A stretch of DNA of 64,000 nt from Bradyrhizobium sp. Rc3b (lineage in GTDB: Bacteria > Pseudomonadota > Alphaproteobacteria > Rhizobiales > Xanthobacteraceae): assembly GCF_900114915.1 (NCBI RefSeq), contig NZ_FOUS01000003.1:615858-679857 (forward strand), read 5' to 3'. Both the position numbers and the translations under genes were made by a program. Under the pieces are notes generated by a model, which was given only the letters and a program-made list of their open reading frames with translations, did not search any database and was not told where the DNA came from. Shown here piece by piece: positions 27,578-36,073 of the stretch (position 1 is the stretch's first letter; each line of letters opens with the position of its first letter).

Positions 27578-27820
27578 ATGAAGAAACTTGCGCTCGCCGC
27601 GTCGCTGATCCTTGCAGCCGGATTCACATTCACCAGTCCTGCCCTGGCCAAGGGCGGGCATGGTGGTGGACATGGCGGTGGACATGGGCACGGCCATGGT
27701 CATGGTCATTCGATGGGCCATCATTACTACGGCTCACCGCCCGGATGGTCGCGCGGACGCAAGGTCGGCTGGCGTGGTCACGGATGCCCGCCCGGCCTGT
27801 GGAAACAGGGCCGCTGCTGA
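27578..27820 (+). CDS. Small secreted Gly/His-rich protein
   Basis: This 80-residue protein has a clear signal peptide (MKKLALAASLILAAGFTFTS, cleaved after ALA). The mature part has GGHGGGHGGG and HGHGHGHGHS runs, then HHYYGSPPGWSRGRKVGW, and a Cys pair in GCPPGLWKQGRC. The His/Gly repeat suggests metal binding; the C-terminal part resembles small RcnB-like or stress proteins of rhizobia. The ribosome-binding site GGAGG is strong. A candidate EcfG promoter lies 40 bp upstream, so it is probably induced in stationary phase or under stress. Confidence 0.8.
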   Translation: MKKLALAASLILAAGFTFTSPALAKGGHGGGHGGGHGHGHGHGHSMGHHYYGSPPGWSRGRKVGWRGHGCPPGLWKQGRC

Positions 27821-27843
27821 CGTCCTATATCGATCTATGATGC

Positions 27844-27877
27844 AAGGCGTCGCTCCTGACCGGGCGGCGCCTTCTTC
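27844..27877 (+). terminator. Hairpin terminator after the Gly/His-rich gene
   Basis: AAGGCGTCGC (27844-27853) pairs with GCGGCGCCTT (27864-27873) with one U-G pair, followed by CTTC. It lies between two convergent genes and overlaps the end of the oxidoreductase gene. Confidence 0.55.
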
Positions 27878-29162
27878 ACATGCCGAGCCGGTCCCGTATG
27901 CGGCCGGCGATCACGGCGGTCGTCACACCCACCGGCCAGAAGGCGTGCCTCGGAATCGGCTTGATGCCCGTGATGGGCATGTCGATCTCCGCCTTGGCGC
28001 CGCCGATCAGCCGACGCGCGAGCTGCGCGCCCATCGCGGTCGCGAGCGCGACGCCGCGGCCGTTGCAGCCGAGCGAGATCAGGATGCCTTCGGCCGGCTC
28101 ATGCACGTGGGGATAGTGATCCCCGGTGATGGCGAGCCGGCTATTCCAGCCGTGAGTCCAGGCAACGCCTTTCAACTGCGGCCATAGCCGCTCGGCATAG
28201 CGCATGAGATAGGCGACGTCGTTCGGCGACTTGATCCAGCGCATCGGGCCGCGGCCGCCCATCAAGAGACGATTGTGCTGATCGATGCGGTAATACACCG
28301 TGATGTGGCCGCTCTCGTAGAGCACGGACCGCGTCGGCATGATCGCGCGGGCCACCGTATCGGAGAGCGGCGCCGTGGCCGCGATCGAAGAGAAAACCGG
28401 CACGATTGTGCGGCGGAGCGCCGGCCAGAGATCGTCGGTAAAACCGTTGGTGGCGAGCAGGACCTTGTCGGCATGAACCACCGCCCGCGGCGTCTCGATG
28501 CGCCAGCGGCTGCCATCGCGGCGCAGTGACAGCGCCGGCGTCTCGCCGTGCACCTTCGCGCCGGCCGAGACCGCGGCGCGTGCGAGACCACGGGCGTAAC
28601 TGAGCGGATGCAGATCGCCGCCGCGCGCATCGAGCATGGCGCCGATGTAGCGGTCGGTACCGGTCATCTCGCGGAGCTGCTCGCGGTTCAGATATGTCAC
28701 TGGCATGCCGCGGCGGATGCATTGCTGAGCGGTGGTCTTGATCGCGGCAGCCCTGGCCTCGTGATAGGCCGCGCGCAGCGTACCGTTCTGACGTGCCTCG
28801 CACGGGATCTGGTAGCGGCGGATCAGATCGTGCGTGAAATTCGTGGTGCCGTAGGCGAACTCGATCATGCGGCGGCCGAGGTCAGCGCCGAAATCAGCCG
28901 CGATCTGATCAGGATCGTGCTTCAGGCCGGGATTGGTGTGGCCGCCATTGTTGCCGGACGCGCCCCAACCCGGCTCCTGCGCCTCCAGCACCAGCGCCTC
29001 GACACCCTGCTCCGCCAGATGCAACGCCGTGGACAGGCCGGTGTAACCACCGCCGACGATCGCGACCGAAACATTCCTGTCCGTATCGAGCGGCGGCGTG
29101 GCGGCCGGCGCAACGGCGGTGTCGGCATAGAGCGAGGGCGGCAGAGGCAGGCGCGCAGGCAT
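27876..29162 (-). CDS. FAD-dependent amine oxidoreductase (PuuB-like)
   Basis: This 428-residue DAO-family flavoprotein has the FAD-binding motif VAIVGGGYTGLSTALHLAEQ near residue 33, then EPGWGASGNNGGHTNPGLK. The GASGRNGG-like motif is typical of gamma-glutamylputrescine oxidase (PuuB) and related amine oxidases. A C-terminal SLGCNGRGVALATAMG segment closes the FAD site. The predicted reaction is oxidation of a primary or secondary amine to an aldehyde with release of ammonia or amine and H2O2. It is the last gene of an operon with an amino-acid-type ABC transporter (12-bp gap), so it probably acts on the imported substrate. ATG 29162 was preferred over an in-frame TTG at 29174. Confidence 0.85.
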   Translation of the reverse strand: MPARLPLPPSLYADTAVAPAATPPLDTDRNVSVAIVGGGYTGLSTALHLAEQGVEALVLEAQEPGWGASGNNGGHTNPGLKHDPDQIAADFGADLGRRMIEFAYGTTNFTHDLIRRYQIPCEARQNGTLRAAYHEARAAAIKTTAQQCIRRGMPVTYLNREQLREMTGTDRYIGAMLDARGGDLHPLSYARGLARAAVSAGAKVHGETPALSLRRDGSRWRIETPRAVVHADKVLLATNGFTDDLWPALRRTIVPVFSSIAATAPLSDTVARAIMPTRSVLYESGHITVYYRIDQHNRLLMGGRGPMRWIKSPNDVAYLMRYAERLWPQLKGVAWTHGWNSRLAITGDHYPHVHEPAEGILISLGCNGRGVALATAMGAQLARRLIGGAKAEIDMPITGIKPIPRHAFWPVGVTTAVIAGRIRDRLGM

Positions 29163-29174
29163 GGCAAAGACCAA

Positions 29175-29906
29175 TCAAAGCGGATGCAGCACACGCCGCA
29201 AAAAATCCTGCGTGCGCGGATGCTGGGGCTGGTTGAGCAGCGCCTTGGCCGGCCCCTGCTCGACGATGACGCCGCCGTCAATGAACAGCACGCGGTCGGC
29301 GACGTCGCGGGCAAAGCCCATCTCGTGAGTGACGACGACCATGGTCATGCCGTCGTCGGCGAGCTTGCGCATCACGCCGAGCACGTCGCCGACGAGTTCG
29401 GGATCGAGCGCCGAGGTCGGTTCGTCGAACAGGATCGCCTTGGGCTGCATAGCGAGCGCCCGCGCGATCGCGACGCGCTGCTGCTGGCCGCCGGAGAGCT
29501 GCGGCGGATGCGCATCGGCCTTCTCGGCAAGCCCGACCTGGGCAAGCAATGCGCGGCCGCGCTCCAGCGCCTGGGCACGCGGCTCCTTCTTCACAAAGAG
29601 TGGCCCCTCGATCACGTTCTCCAGCGCCGTCCGGTGCGGAAACAAATTGAAGCGCTGGAACACCATCGAGACCTGGGTGCGGATGTTCACGATCGACGGC
29701 GCATCGCGATCGACTTTCAGGCCCTCAACGCTGATCTCGCCGCGGTCGTAACTTTCGAGCCCGTTGATGCAGCGCAGGATGGTGGACTTGCCGGAGCCGG
29801 AGGGACCGACGATGCAGACCACCTCGCCCTTCTGCACGGAGGCCGTGATGCCCTTGAGCACCTCGTTCTCGCCAAAGCTCTTGTGGACGTCGTTCAGCTC
29901 GATCAT
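29175..29906 (-). CDS. Amino-acid-type ABC transporter ATP-binding protein
   Basis: This 243-residue ATPase has Walker [10 protein letters not shown], the Q-loop in [12 protein letters not shown], the signature [15 protein letters not shown], Walker [15 protein letters not shown] and the switch His in VVTHEM. It is of the GlnQ/HisP polar amino acid class. The ATG at 29906 overlaps the permease stop (ATGA). Reading frames extending further upstream lie within the permease and are not coding. It supplies energy for import of the operon's substrate. Confidence 0.93.
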   Translation of the reverse strand: MIELNDVHKSFGENEVLKGITASVQKGEVVCIVGPSGSGKSTILRCINGLESYDRGEISVEGLKVDRDAPSIVNIRTQVSMVFQRFNLFPHRTALENVIEGPLFVKKEPRAQALERGRALLAQVGLAEKADAHPPQLSGGQQQRVAIARALAMQPKAILFDEPTSALDPELVGDVLGVMRKLADDGMTMVVVTHEMGFARDVADRVLFIDGGVIVEQGPAKALLNQPQHPRTQDFLRRVLHPL

Positions 29907-30556
29907 CGCTTGCCGGCCCGCTTCTCGAAGTGACGAACCAGCAGGATCAGCGGAATGCTCATGGTGAGGTACATCAGCGCCACAAGCGTGAACACGCTGG
30001 TGTTCTTGAAGGTCGAGGACGCGATCAGCTTGCCCTGCAGCGCGAGCTCGGCGACCGTGATGGTGGAGGCCTGCGAAGAGTCCTTCAGCATCATGATCAT
30101 GACGTTGCCGTAAGGCGGCAGCACGATGCGCACCGCCTGCGGCAGCACCACGCGCCGCATGGTGAGCCACCAGCCCATGCCGATCGACTGCGCCGCCTCG
30201 ATCTGCCCCTTGTCGATCGCCTCGATGCCGGCGCGGAAATTTTCCGCCTGATAGGCCGAATAGGCGACGCCGAGCCCGAGGATCGCGGCCTGCAAGGCCG
30301 ATAGCGTGACGCCGAGATCGGGCATCACGAAGTAGAGGTAGAACAACAGCACGATGATCGGGATGCCGCGGATCACATTGATCAGGCTGGCGCTGATCAT
30401 CGACAGCGCCTTGATGCCGGACACCCGCATCATCGCCCAGATCAGGCCGAGCACCGTCGAGAGCAATAGCGAACCGATGGTGACGACGATCGTCAGTGCG
30501 ACGCCGTTCATCAGGATCGGGAAGAACTCGACGGCGTCGCGCCAGAAGCCTTTCAT
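29903..30556 (-). CDS. Amino-acid-type ABC transporter permease
   Basis: This 217-residue inner-membrane protein of the HisMQ/GlnP family has about five membrane segments. The EAA loop reads [20 protein letters not shown], as expected for contact with the ATPase. Only one permease gene is present, so it would act as a homodimer, unlike His/Arg systems with two. The stop overlaps the ATPase start by 4 bp, and the substrate-binding protein gene lies 31 bp upstream. Confidence 0.92.
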   Translation of the reverse strand: MKGFWRDAVEFFPILMNGVALTIVVTIGSLLLSTVLGLIWAMMRVSGIKALSMISASLINVIRGIPIIVLLFYLYFVMPDLGVTLSALQAAILGLGVAYSAYQAENFRAGIEAIDKGQIEAAQSIGMGWWLTMRRVVLPQAVRIVLPPYGNVMIMMLKDSSQASTITVAELALQGKLIASSTFKNTSVFTLVALMYLTMSIPLILLVRHFEKRAGKR

Positions 30557-30587
30557 CGGGCAGCCTTCATCGATCCGAATTTATCGA

Positions 30588-31346
30588 TCAGCCCTGGGCC
30601 TTCAGGCCCCATTTATCGAGGATCTTGTCGATGGTGCCGTTGGCCTTCAGCTTGGCCAGCGAGGCGTTGATCTTGCCGAGCAGCGCGCTCTCGCCCTTGC
30701 GCACGCCGATGCCGACCGAGCCGACGGTGACGGGCTTGTAACCATCGACGAGCCGCACCTCGGGGAAGCCGCCCTGCTTCAGATTGTAGGCGAGGATCGG
30801 ATAATCGGCGTAGCCGGCCTTGAGGCGACCGGTGTTCACGTCGCGCAGGATGTCCGGAATGGTGTCGTAGGCCTTCACGTCGGCGAACAGGCCGGACTTC
30901 TTCAGCGCATCGACGAAGGCGGTGCCGACCTGCGCGCCGACGGTCTCGCCCTTGAGGTCGTCCTGCGTAGCGTAGGCCTTGGTGTCGGTCTTCGGCACCA
31001 CCAGGCCCTCGCCGTAGGTGTAGATCGGGTCGGAGAAATCGACGACTTCCTTGCGCGGTGCGGTAATGAACATCGCGGCGGCGATGATGTCGATCTTGCT
31101 CGAGGTCAGCGACGGGATCAGCGCCGAGAATTGCATCGGCTCGATCTGCACATTGAAGCCGGCATCCTTGCCCACCTCGGTGACGAGATCGACCATGATG
31201 CCCTGGATGGTGTTGGTCTTGGTGTCGAGGAAGGTGAAGGGAATACCCGTCGGGGTCGAGCCGACCTTCAGCACCTGCTGCGCCGAAGCGGGCGCCACGG
31301 CTATCAGTGCGAGCGCCGCGACCGCGGCCAGACCAAAACGCTTCAT
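30588..31346 (-). CDS. Periplasmic amino-acid-type substrate-binding protein
   Basis: This 252-residue SBP_bac_3 protein has a signal peptide (MKRFGLAAVAALALIAVAPA, cleaved after ASA). Family segments are GIPFTFLDTKTNTIQGIMVD, LTSSKIDIIAAAMFITAPRK and VVDFSDPIYTYGEG, the usual polar amino acid or opine binding pattern. It is the first gene of the operon SBP-permease-ATPase-oxidase. A GGGGG site precedes the ATG. Inverted repeats in the gap to the divergent XRE-cupin gene suggest control by that regulator. The ligand is unknown; the oxidase downstream suggests an amine or amino acid. Confidence 0.92.
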   Translation of the reverse strand: MKRFGLAAVAALALIAVAPASAQQVLKVGSTPTGIPFTFLDTKTNTIQGIMVDLVTEVGKDAGFNVQIEPMQFSALIPSLTSSKIDIIAAAMFITAPRKEVVDFSDPIYTYGEGLVVPKTDTKAYATQDDLKGETVGAQVGTAFVDALKKSGLFADVKAYDTIPDILRDVNTGRLKAGYADYPILAYNLKQGGFPEVRLVDGYKPVTVGSVGIGVRKGESALLGKINASLAKLKANGTIDKILDKWGLKAQG

Positions 31347-31426
31347 CGCATCCCCCTTTGGGTCTGGCCGATGGCGGCGCTCGCAGGTGTCGTGATCAGA
31401 CGTTGCGAGCCGAGCCGTTTCGGCCT

Positions 31427-31446
31427 ATTTTCACCAATATGAAAAT
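31427..31446. promoter_or_regulatory. Candidate operator, inverted repeat ATTTTCA-N6-TGAAAAT
   Basis: A perfect 7-bp inverted repeat (31427-31433 and 31440-31446) around a 6-bp spacer lies in the divergent gap between the ABC operon and the XRE-cupin gene, 81 bp upstream of the transporter start. The AT-rich symmetry stands out in this GC-rich region. It is likely bound by the divergent regulator. Confidence 0.55.
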
Positions 31447-31479
31447 TTGGTCACACTTTCGCGGATGATGCAAGTGGTT

Positions 31480-31493
31480 TTCATGCACATGAA
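31480..31493. promoter_or_regulatory. Second candidate operator, TTCATG-CA-CATGAA
   Basis: A 6-bp inverted repeat with a 2-bp centre lies 14 bp upstream of the GTG start of the XRE-cupin gene. It shares the TTCA/TGAA half-site ends with the repeat at 31427. The position fits autoregulation. Confidence 0.45.
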
Positions 31494-31507
31494 GGAAGCG
31501 GTTTGAC

Positions 31508-32170
31508 GTGAGCGGTGGCAAAAGAATGCGCAGACCGGCCGCGATAAAGCCGGTGAAGAGGGTGAAGACCAAAGCCGTCGCCAAATCCGCCGAGCCCGCG
31601 ATGGACGTCGCGGTCGGCCGCCGCATCAGGGATCTCCGGCGCGTCAGGCAATTCTCGCTGGAAACGGTCGCGGCGCGCACGGACCTGTCGATCGGCTTTC
31701 TCAGCCAGATCGAGCGCGGCCTGTCGTCACCATCGCTACGCGTGCTGGCGACGCTCGCCGACGTGCTCGGCGTCGGCATAGCCGCACTGTTCGGCGCAAG
31801 CCCAAGCGCCGACGGCACCTCCGATCAGGTGGTGACGCGCGGGCTGCAGCGGCCCGAGCTGAAGCTCTGGCGCACCGGCGTCTCCAGGCAATTGCTCAGC
31901 CCGGCGAGCGCCGACAACAAGCTCAATCTGTTCCTGGTGCATCTGGAGCCCGGCGGCTCCACTGGCGACGAGCTCTACACCCATGACGGCGAAGAGGCCG
32001 GCCTCGTGCTCGAAGGCGAGATGATGCTGACGGTGGACAGCGAGACCTGGTCGCTGAAGACCGGCGACAGCTTTCGCTTTGCCAGCCGCCGGCCACACCG
32101 GTTTTCCAATCCGGCGCAGGATGCGAAGGCCATGGTGCTGTGGGTGAATTGCGTGACGGGGGCGGGGTGA
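31508..32170 (+). CDS. XRE-cupin transcriptional regulator (PuuR-like)
   Basis: This is a 220-residue regulator with a basic N-terminal extension. It has a helix-turn-helix of XRE type (about residues 37-92: GRRIRDLRRVRQFSLETVAA, then SIGFLSQIERGLSSPSLRVL) and a C-terminal cupin (HDGEEAGLVLEGEMMLTVDS, FRFASRRPHRFSNP). This architecture is that of PuuR and related regulators of amine and amino-acid catabolism, where the cupin senses the ligand. It is divergent from the ABC/oxidase operon and very probably controls it. The start is a GTG; no better ATG lies nearby. Confidence 0.88.
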   Translation: MSGGKRMRRPAAIKPVKRVKTKAVAKSAEPAMDVAVGRRIRDLRRVRQFSLETVAARTDLSIGFLSQIERGLSSPSLRVLATLADVLGVGIAALFGASPSADGTSDQVVTRGLQRPELKLWRTGVSRQLLSPASADNKLNLFLVHLEPGGSTGDELYTHDGEEAGLVLEGEMMLTVDSETWSLKTGDSFRFASRRPHRFSNPAQDAKAMVLWVNCVTGAG

Positions 32171-32179
32171 CCGCTCTCC

Positions 32180-32318
32180 CTCTCCCCGTTCTTACGGGGA
32201 GAGGGTCGGGGTGAGGGGCGCCCTCCGCGCAAGCGGTCAGAGTGAGACTCGCGGAGGCTCCCCCTCAACCGGAATTTTCTATGCAAATTCCGGCCTCTCC
32301 CCGCACGCGGGGAGAGGC
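32180..32318. repeat. Pair of CTCTCCCC/GGGGAGAG hairpins (dispersed repeat)
   Basis: Two strong hairpins flank this element. CTCTCCCCGT / ACGGGGAGAG spans 32180-32203, and GCCTCTCCCCGC / GCGGGGAGAGGC spans 32293-32318. This layout is a common dispersed repeat in Bradyrhizobium. It sits between the convergent XRE-cupin and dadA-like genes and may end transcription from both sides. Confidence 0.7.
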
Positions 32319-32325
32319 GAAGAGA

Positions 32326-33591
32326 TCACCCAAACCGGTGCTTATACCGCTCCACCGTCAGCGCACTCACATCGATGTCCGGCTTCTTGCCCGACAGCAT
32401 GTCGGCGAGCACGCGACCCGAACCGCAGGACATGGTCCAGCCGAGGGTGCCGTGGCCGGTGTTGAGGTGGAGGTTGGCGAATTGCGTCGGGCCGATCACG
32501 GGCGGGCCGTCCGGCGTCATCGGACGCAGGCCGCTCCAGAACGTCGCCTTGGCGAGATCGCCGCCGCACGGAAACAGATCGGACAAGGAATGATCGAGCG
32601 TGGCCCGGCGCGCGTCGTAGAGCTTGTCCGAATAGCCCGAGATTTCGGCGGTGCCGCCGACGCGGATGCGGTTGCCCAATCGCGTGATCGCGACCTTGTA
32701 GCTCTCATCCATCACGGTCGATTCCGGCGCGCCGGAGGCCTCCTTGATCGGCACCGTGATCGAATAGCCCTTCACCGGATAGACCGGCAGCGAAATGCCG
32801 AGCGGCGCAACCAGCCGCGACGACCAGCTGCCGAGCGCGAGCACGTAAGCATCAGCCTGCAACATGCCGGCGCTGGTCGCGACGCCGCTGACGCGCGCGC
32901 CGTCGGTGACGATACGGTCGATCGAGGTGTTGAACATGAAGCGCACGCCGAGCGCCTCGGCATGCTTGGCCAGCGCCTGCGTGAACATGTGGCAGTCGCC
33001 GGTCTCGTCCTGCGGCAAGCGAAGCCCGCCTACGAACTTCTGCTTCACGCCGCCGAGTGCCGGCTCGACCGCGATGCAGCCCTCGCGACTCAGCACCTCG
33101 AAGGGCACGCCATATTGCTTGAGCACGGCGATGTCCTCGGCGGTGCCGTCGAGCTGGGCCTGGTAACGGAACAGCTGCAGCGTGCCTTGCGAGCGCTCGT
33201 CATACTGGATGCCGATGTCGCGGCGCAGATCGCGCAAGGAATCGCGGCTGTATTCCGCGATCGGGATCATCCGGCTCTTGTTGACCGCGTAACGCGCACT
33301 GGTGCAGTTGCGCAGCATCTTGAGCAGCCAGACCCACATCACCGGATCGAGCTTCGGCCGGATCACCAGCGGGCCGTGCTTCATCAGGAGCCACTTCACC
33401 GCCTTCACCGGCACGCCGGGGCCGGCCCAGGGCGAGGAATAGCCGGGCGACACTTCGCCGGCATTGGCGAAAGAGGTCTCCAGCGCCGGCTCGGGCTGAC
33501 GGTCGACGACCGTGACCTCGTGGCCGGCACGCGCAAGGTAGTAGGCAGAGGTGACACCGATGACACCGCTGCCGAGGATCAGAACTTTCAC
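32326..33591 (-). CDS. dadA: D-amino acid dehydrogenase, small subunit type
   Basis: This 421-residue FAD enzyme has the N-terminal dinucleotide-binding motif [20 protein letters not shown]. DadA-type segments follow: [38 protein letters not shown] and [18 protein letters not shown]. It deaminates D-amino acids such as D-alanine to 2-oxo acids, passing electrons to the membrane quinone pool. The length fits DadA. The start is a GTG. No alanine racemase (dadX) adjoins it; the next gene upstream on the same strand is a class III aminotransferase, 70 bp away. Confidence 0.9.
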   Translation of the reverse strand: MKVLILGSGVIGVTSAYYLARAGHEVTVVDRQPEPALETSFANAGEVSPGYSSPWAGPGVPVKAVKWLLMKHGPLVIRPKLDPVMWVWLLKMLRNCTSARYAVNKSRMIPIAEYSRDSLRDLRRDIGIQYDERSQGTLQLFRYQAQLDGTAEDIAVLKQYGVPFEVLSREGCIAVEPALGGVKQKFVGGLRLPQDETGDCHMFTQALAKHAEALGVRFMFNTSIDRIVTDGARVSGVATSAGMLQADAYVLALGSWSSRLVAPLGISLPVYPVKGYSITVPIKEASGAPESTVMDESYKVAITRLGNRIRVGGTAEISGYSDKLYDARRATLDHSLSDLFPCGGDLAKATFWSGLRPMTPDGPPVIGPTQFANLHLNTGHGTLGWTMSCGSGRVLADMLSGKKPDIDVSALTVERYKHRFG

Positions 33592-33661
33592 GCTTGGTCA
33601 AACTCCCGCGGCATCACGCTCGCCGCTGCAAGGAAACAACTCGCAACGGCGAGAGCAATTA

Positions 33662-34990
33662 TCAGGCCACCCGCTTGATGGCGTCACCCAGGATCGACAC
33701 GATGTCGTCGATGTGGCTCTTCTCGACGATCAACGGCGGCGACAGCGCAAAGGAATCGCCGCTCATGCGGAAGTACAGCCCGCGATTGAAGCAGTCGACC
33801 ATGACGTCGTAGCCACGCGCACCGACCGCACCGTCACGCGGCGACAGCTCGACCGCGCCCATCAGCCCGCAATTGCGGATGTCGATGACGTTGGGCAGGC
33901 CCTTCAGCGAATGCAGCGCATCGCGCCAATAGTCGGCGATCGAGGCGCCGCGCGTCAGCAGGCCTTCATCCTTGTAGATGTCGAGCGTCGCAATGCCGGC
34001 GGCGCAGGCGGTCGGGTGCGCCGAATAGGTGTAGCCATGGAACAGCTCCATGACGTTTTCCGGGCCGATCATCATGGCGTCATGCACCTTGCGATGCGCG
34101 AACACCGCGCCGCACGGAATGGTGCCGTTGGTGATGCCCTTGGCGGTGGTCATCATATCAGGCGTGACGCCGAAGAAGTTGGCGGCGAACGGCGTGCCGA
34201 GGCGGCCGAAGCCGGTGATGACCTCGTCGAAGATCAGGAGAATGCCGTGCTTGTCGCAGATCTCGCGCAGGCGCTGCAGGTAGCCCTTCGGCGGCGGCAG
34301 CACCGCGGTCGAACCGGGCACCGGCTCGACGATGACGGCAGCGATCGTCTCGGCGCCGTGCAGAGCCACCAGACGCTCGAGATCGTCGGCGAGCTCGGCG
34401 CCGTGCTCGGGCTGGTCCTTGGCGAAGGCGTTGCGGGTGAGATCGTGGGTGTGGCGGATGTGGTCGACGCCCGGCAGCAGGGTGGCGAAGGCGCGGCGGT
34501 TGGCGACCATGCCGCCGACCGAGGTGCCGCCGAAGCCGACGCCGTGATAGCCGCGCTCACGGCCGATCAGGCGGGTGCGGCTCGCCTGGCCGTTGGCGCG
34601 GTGATAGGCGAGCGCGATCTTCAGCGCGGTGTCGACCGATTCGGAGCCGGAATTGGTGAAGAAGATCCGGTCGAGGCCCTTCGGCGCGATCTCGGCGAGG
34701 CGCTCGGCGAAGTCGAAGGCCAGCGGATGGCCCATCTGGAACGACGGTGCGAAGTCCAGCGTCATCAGCTGGCGCTCGACTGCGGCGGCGATCTGCTTGC
34801 GGCCGTGGCCGGCATTGACGCACCACAGGCCGGCGGAGCCGTCGATCACCTTGCGGCCGTCGACGGTGGTGTAGTGCATGCCCTCGGCCGAGGAGAACAG
34901 GCGCGGCGCCTTCTTGAACTGCCGATTGGCCGTGAACGGCATCCAGAACGAGTCGGTCTTGATAGTGTTCGGAATCTGATGAAGGGTCAC
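33662..34990 (-). CDS. Class III omega-aminotransferase (pyruvate-dependent type)
   Basis: This is a 442-residue PLP enzyme. Lys284 in MMTTAKGITNGTIPCGAVF is the PLP-binding lysine and Asp255 in LLIFDEVITGFGR contacts the ring nitrogen. FTNSGSESVDTALKIA and RERGYHGVGFGGTSVGGM are typical of beta-alanine/putrescine-pyruvate transaminases. It moves an amino group from an omega-amine or omega-amino acid to pyruvate. I chose the GTG at 34990, with AAAGGAG 8 nt upstream. It is divergent from a PuuR-like regulator 148 bp away, which suggests amine-responsive control. Confidence 0.9.
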   Translation of the reverse strand: MTLHQIPNTIKTDSFWMPFTANRQFKKAPRLFSSAEGMHYTTVDGRKVIDGSAGLWCVNAGHGRKQIAAAVERQLMTLDFAPSFQMGHPLAFDFAERLAEIAPKGLDRIFFTNSGSESVDTALKIALAYHRANGQASRTRLIGRERGYHGVGFGGTSVGGMVANRRAFATLLPGVDHIRHTHDLTRNAFAKDQPEHGAELADDLERLVALHGAETIAAVIVEPVPGSTAVLPPPKGYLQRLREICDKHGILLIFDEVITGFGRLGTPFAANFFGVTPDMMTTAKGITNGTIPCGAVFAHRKVHDAMMIGPENVMELFHGYTYSAHPTACAAGIATLDIYKDEGLLTRGASIADYWRDALHSLKGLPNVIDIRNCGLMGAVELSPRDGAVGARGYDVMVDCFNRGLYFRMSGDSFALSPPLIVEKSHIDDIVSILGDAIKRVA

Positions 34991-35138
34991 GGCCGCGCTC
35001 CTTTGCTGACCCTCTAGCAGAGCCACGGCTTCAAAAGCGCAACAAGTCCTTTTCTGGTAACCTGCAAGCCATTGATTTCGCTGGGGCTGCCGGTCCATAT
35101 TTGCGCGATCCGCAACACCTGCAACACAGGACTTGGCT

Positions 35139-35687
35139 ATGAGCGTCGACATCGGTGGACGGCTGCGATTCATCCGGGCGCGTCACAAGCTGTCACAGCG
35201 CGAGCTGGCCAAGCGCGCCGGGGTCACCAATTCGACGATTTCGCTGATCGAATCCAACCAGATGAACCCCTCGGTCGGCGCCCTCAAGCGTATCCTCGAC
35301 GGCATCCCGATGGGGCTCGCCGAGTTTTTCGCGCTGGAGCCGGAGTCGAGGCGCAAGATCTTCTACCGCGCCGAGGAGCTGACCGAAGTCGGCAAGAAGC
35401 CGATCTCCTATCGGCAGATCGGCGACAATCTGTTCGGCCGCAGCCTGCAGATCCTGAAAGAGCGCTACGAGCCCGGCAGCGACACCGGGCGCGTCCACCT
35501 CGTCCATGACGGCGAGGAAGGCGGCATCGTGATCTCGGGCAAGCTCGAAGTCACCGTCGAAGACGAGCGGCGCATCCTCAATCCGGGCGATGCCTATTAT
35601 TTCGAGAGCCGCCGCCCGCACCGTTTCCGCTGCGTCGGCGGCAAACCGTGCGAGGTGATCTCGGCCTGCACGCCGCCGACGTTCTGA
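35139..35687 (+). CDS. puuR: XRE-cupin transcriptional regulator (PuuR-like)
   Basis: This 182-residue regulator has an N-terminal XRE helix-turn-helix (RLRFIRARHKLSQRELAKRA, TNSTISLIESNQMNPSVGAL) and a C-terminal cupin (VHDGEEGGIVISGKLEVTVE, YYFESRRPHRFR). It matches E. coli PuuR well, including the NSTISLIE helix. PuuR represses putrescine catabolism genes and is relieved by putrescine. Its position divergent from the omega-aminotransferase gene fits control of that gene. ATG 35139 has AGGA upstream; a TTG at 35133 is in frame. Confidence 0.85.
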   Translation: MSVDIGGRLRFIRARHKLSQRELAKRAGVTNSTISLIESNQMNPSVGALKRILDGIPMGLAEFFALEPESRRKIFYRAEELTEVGKKPISYRQIGDNLFGRSLQILKERYEPGSDTGRVHLVHDGEEGGIVISGKLEVTVEDERRILNPGDAYYFESRRPHRFRCVGGKPCEVISACTPPTF

Positions 35688-35825
35688 ATCGCGAACAGTC
35701 GCATCCGGAAGGTTCCGGGCGGCCACCGGTATCTTACGGTGGTTGAGCCATCTCAATTTCCGCGCGCCGGACCGCTATATATTACGAACCGTAGCCGAGC
35801 AGCCTGGCTTAGAGGTGCTGAGGTT

Positions 35826-35882
35826 ATGGCCCCGGACTCCTGGGTACTCCGGGGCCGCTTCGTAACAGGGGCTCGCGCATGA
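35826..35882 (+). CDS. 18-residue leader ORF overlapping the next gene
   Basis: ATG at 35826 opens MAPDSWVLRGRFVTGARA and stops with a TGA sharing ATGA (35879-35882) with the start of the 50-residue gene. AGAGG lies about 9 nt upstream of the ATG. The first codons lie inside a 9-bp hairpin (35828-35856). It may be a translated leader that couples to the downstream gene rather than a functional peptide. Confidence 0.4.
   Translation: MAPDSWVLRGRFVTGARA
35828..35856 (+). promoter_or_regulatory. Strong GC hairpin in the leader of the 50-residue gene
   Basis: GGCCCCGGA (35828-35836) pairs perfectly with TCCGGGGCC (35848-35856) around an 11-nt loop. No T run follows, so it is not a typical intrinsic terminator. 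It covers the start of the leader ORF and could hold or pause translation. Confidence 0.5.
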
Positions 35883-36031
35883 AGACCACTCTTGCCAATG
35901 CGGAAGCCGCGCTCGACGAAGTCCTGCGCGACACCGACAAGCTCCGTTCGCGCGAGCTGCGCAAGGCCATCGCGAAATACATCGAAGTGCAGAAAGAGCA
36001 GATCAAGGCTCTCCGCAGGATGATGAACTGA
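35879..36031 (+). CDS. Small helical protein, 50 residues
   Basis: The product (MKTTLANAEAALDEVLRDTD, KLRSRELRKAIAKYIEVQKE, QIKALRRMMN) has a regular heptad-like pattern of Leu/Ile/Ala with charged residues, so a single amphipathic helix or coiled coil is likely. There is no signal peptide. I do not recognise a family. Its start overlaps the stop of an 18-codon leader ORF, which also carries a strong hairpin; translational coupling is likely. The codon composition looks like that of the real genes around it. Confidence 0.6.
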   Translation: MKTTLANAEAALDEVLRDTDKLRSRELRKAIAKYIEVQKEQIKALRRMMN

Positions 36032-36073
36032 TCGTCCGCCGCAGAGCGAGCGGGCCTCGCTCCGCCTGCCGCC

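Noticed and set aside
35761..35880. tRNA-like appearance of the region before the 50-residue gene
   Set aside because: The hairpin and AGCCTGG segments do not make a cloverleaf, and there is no TTC loop or acceptor stem.
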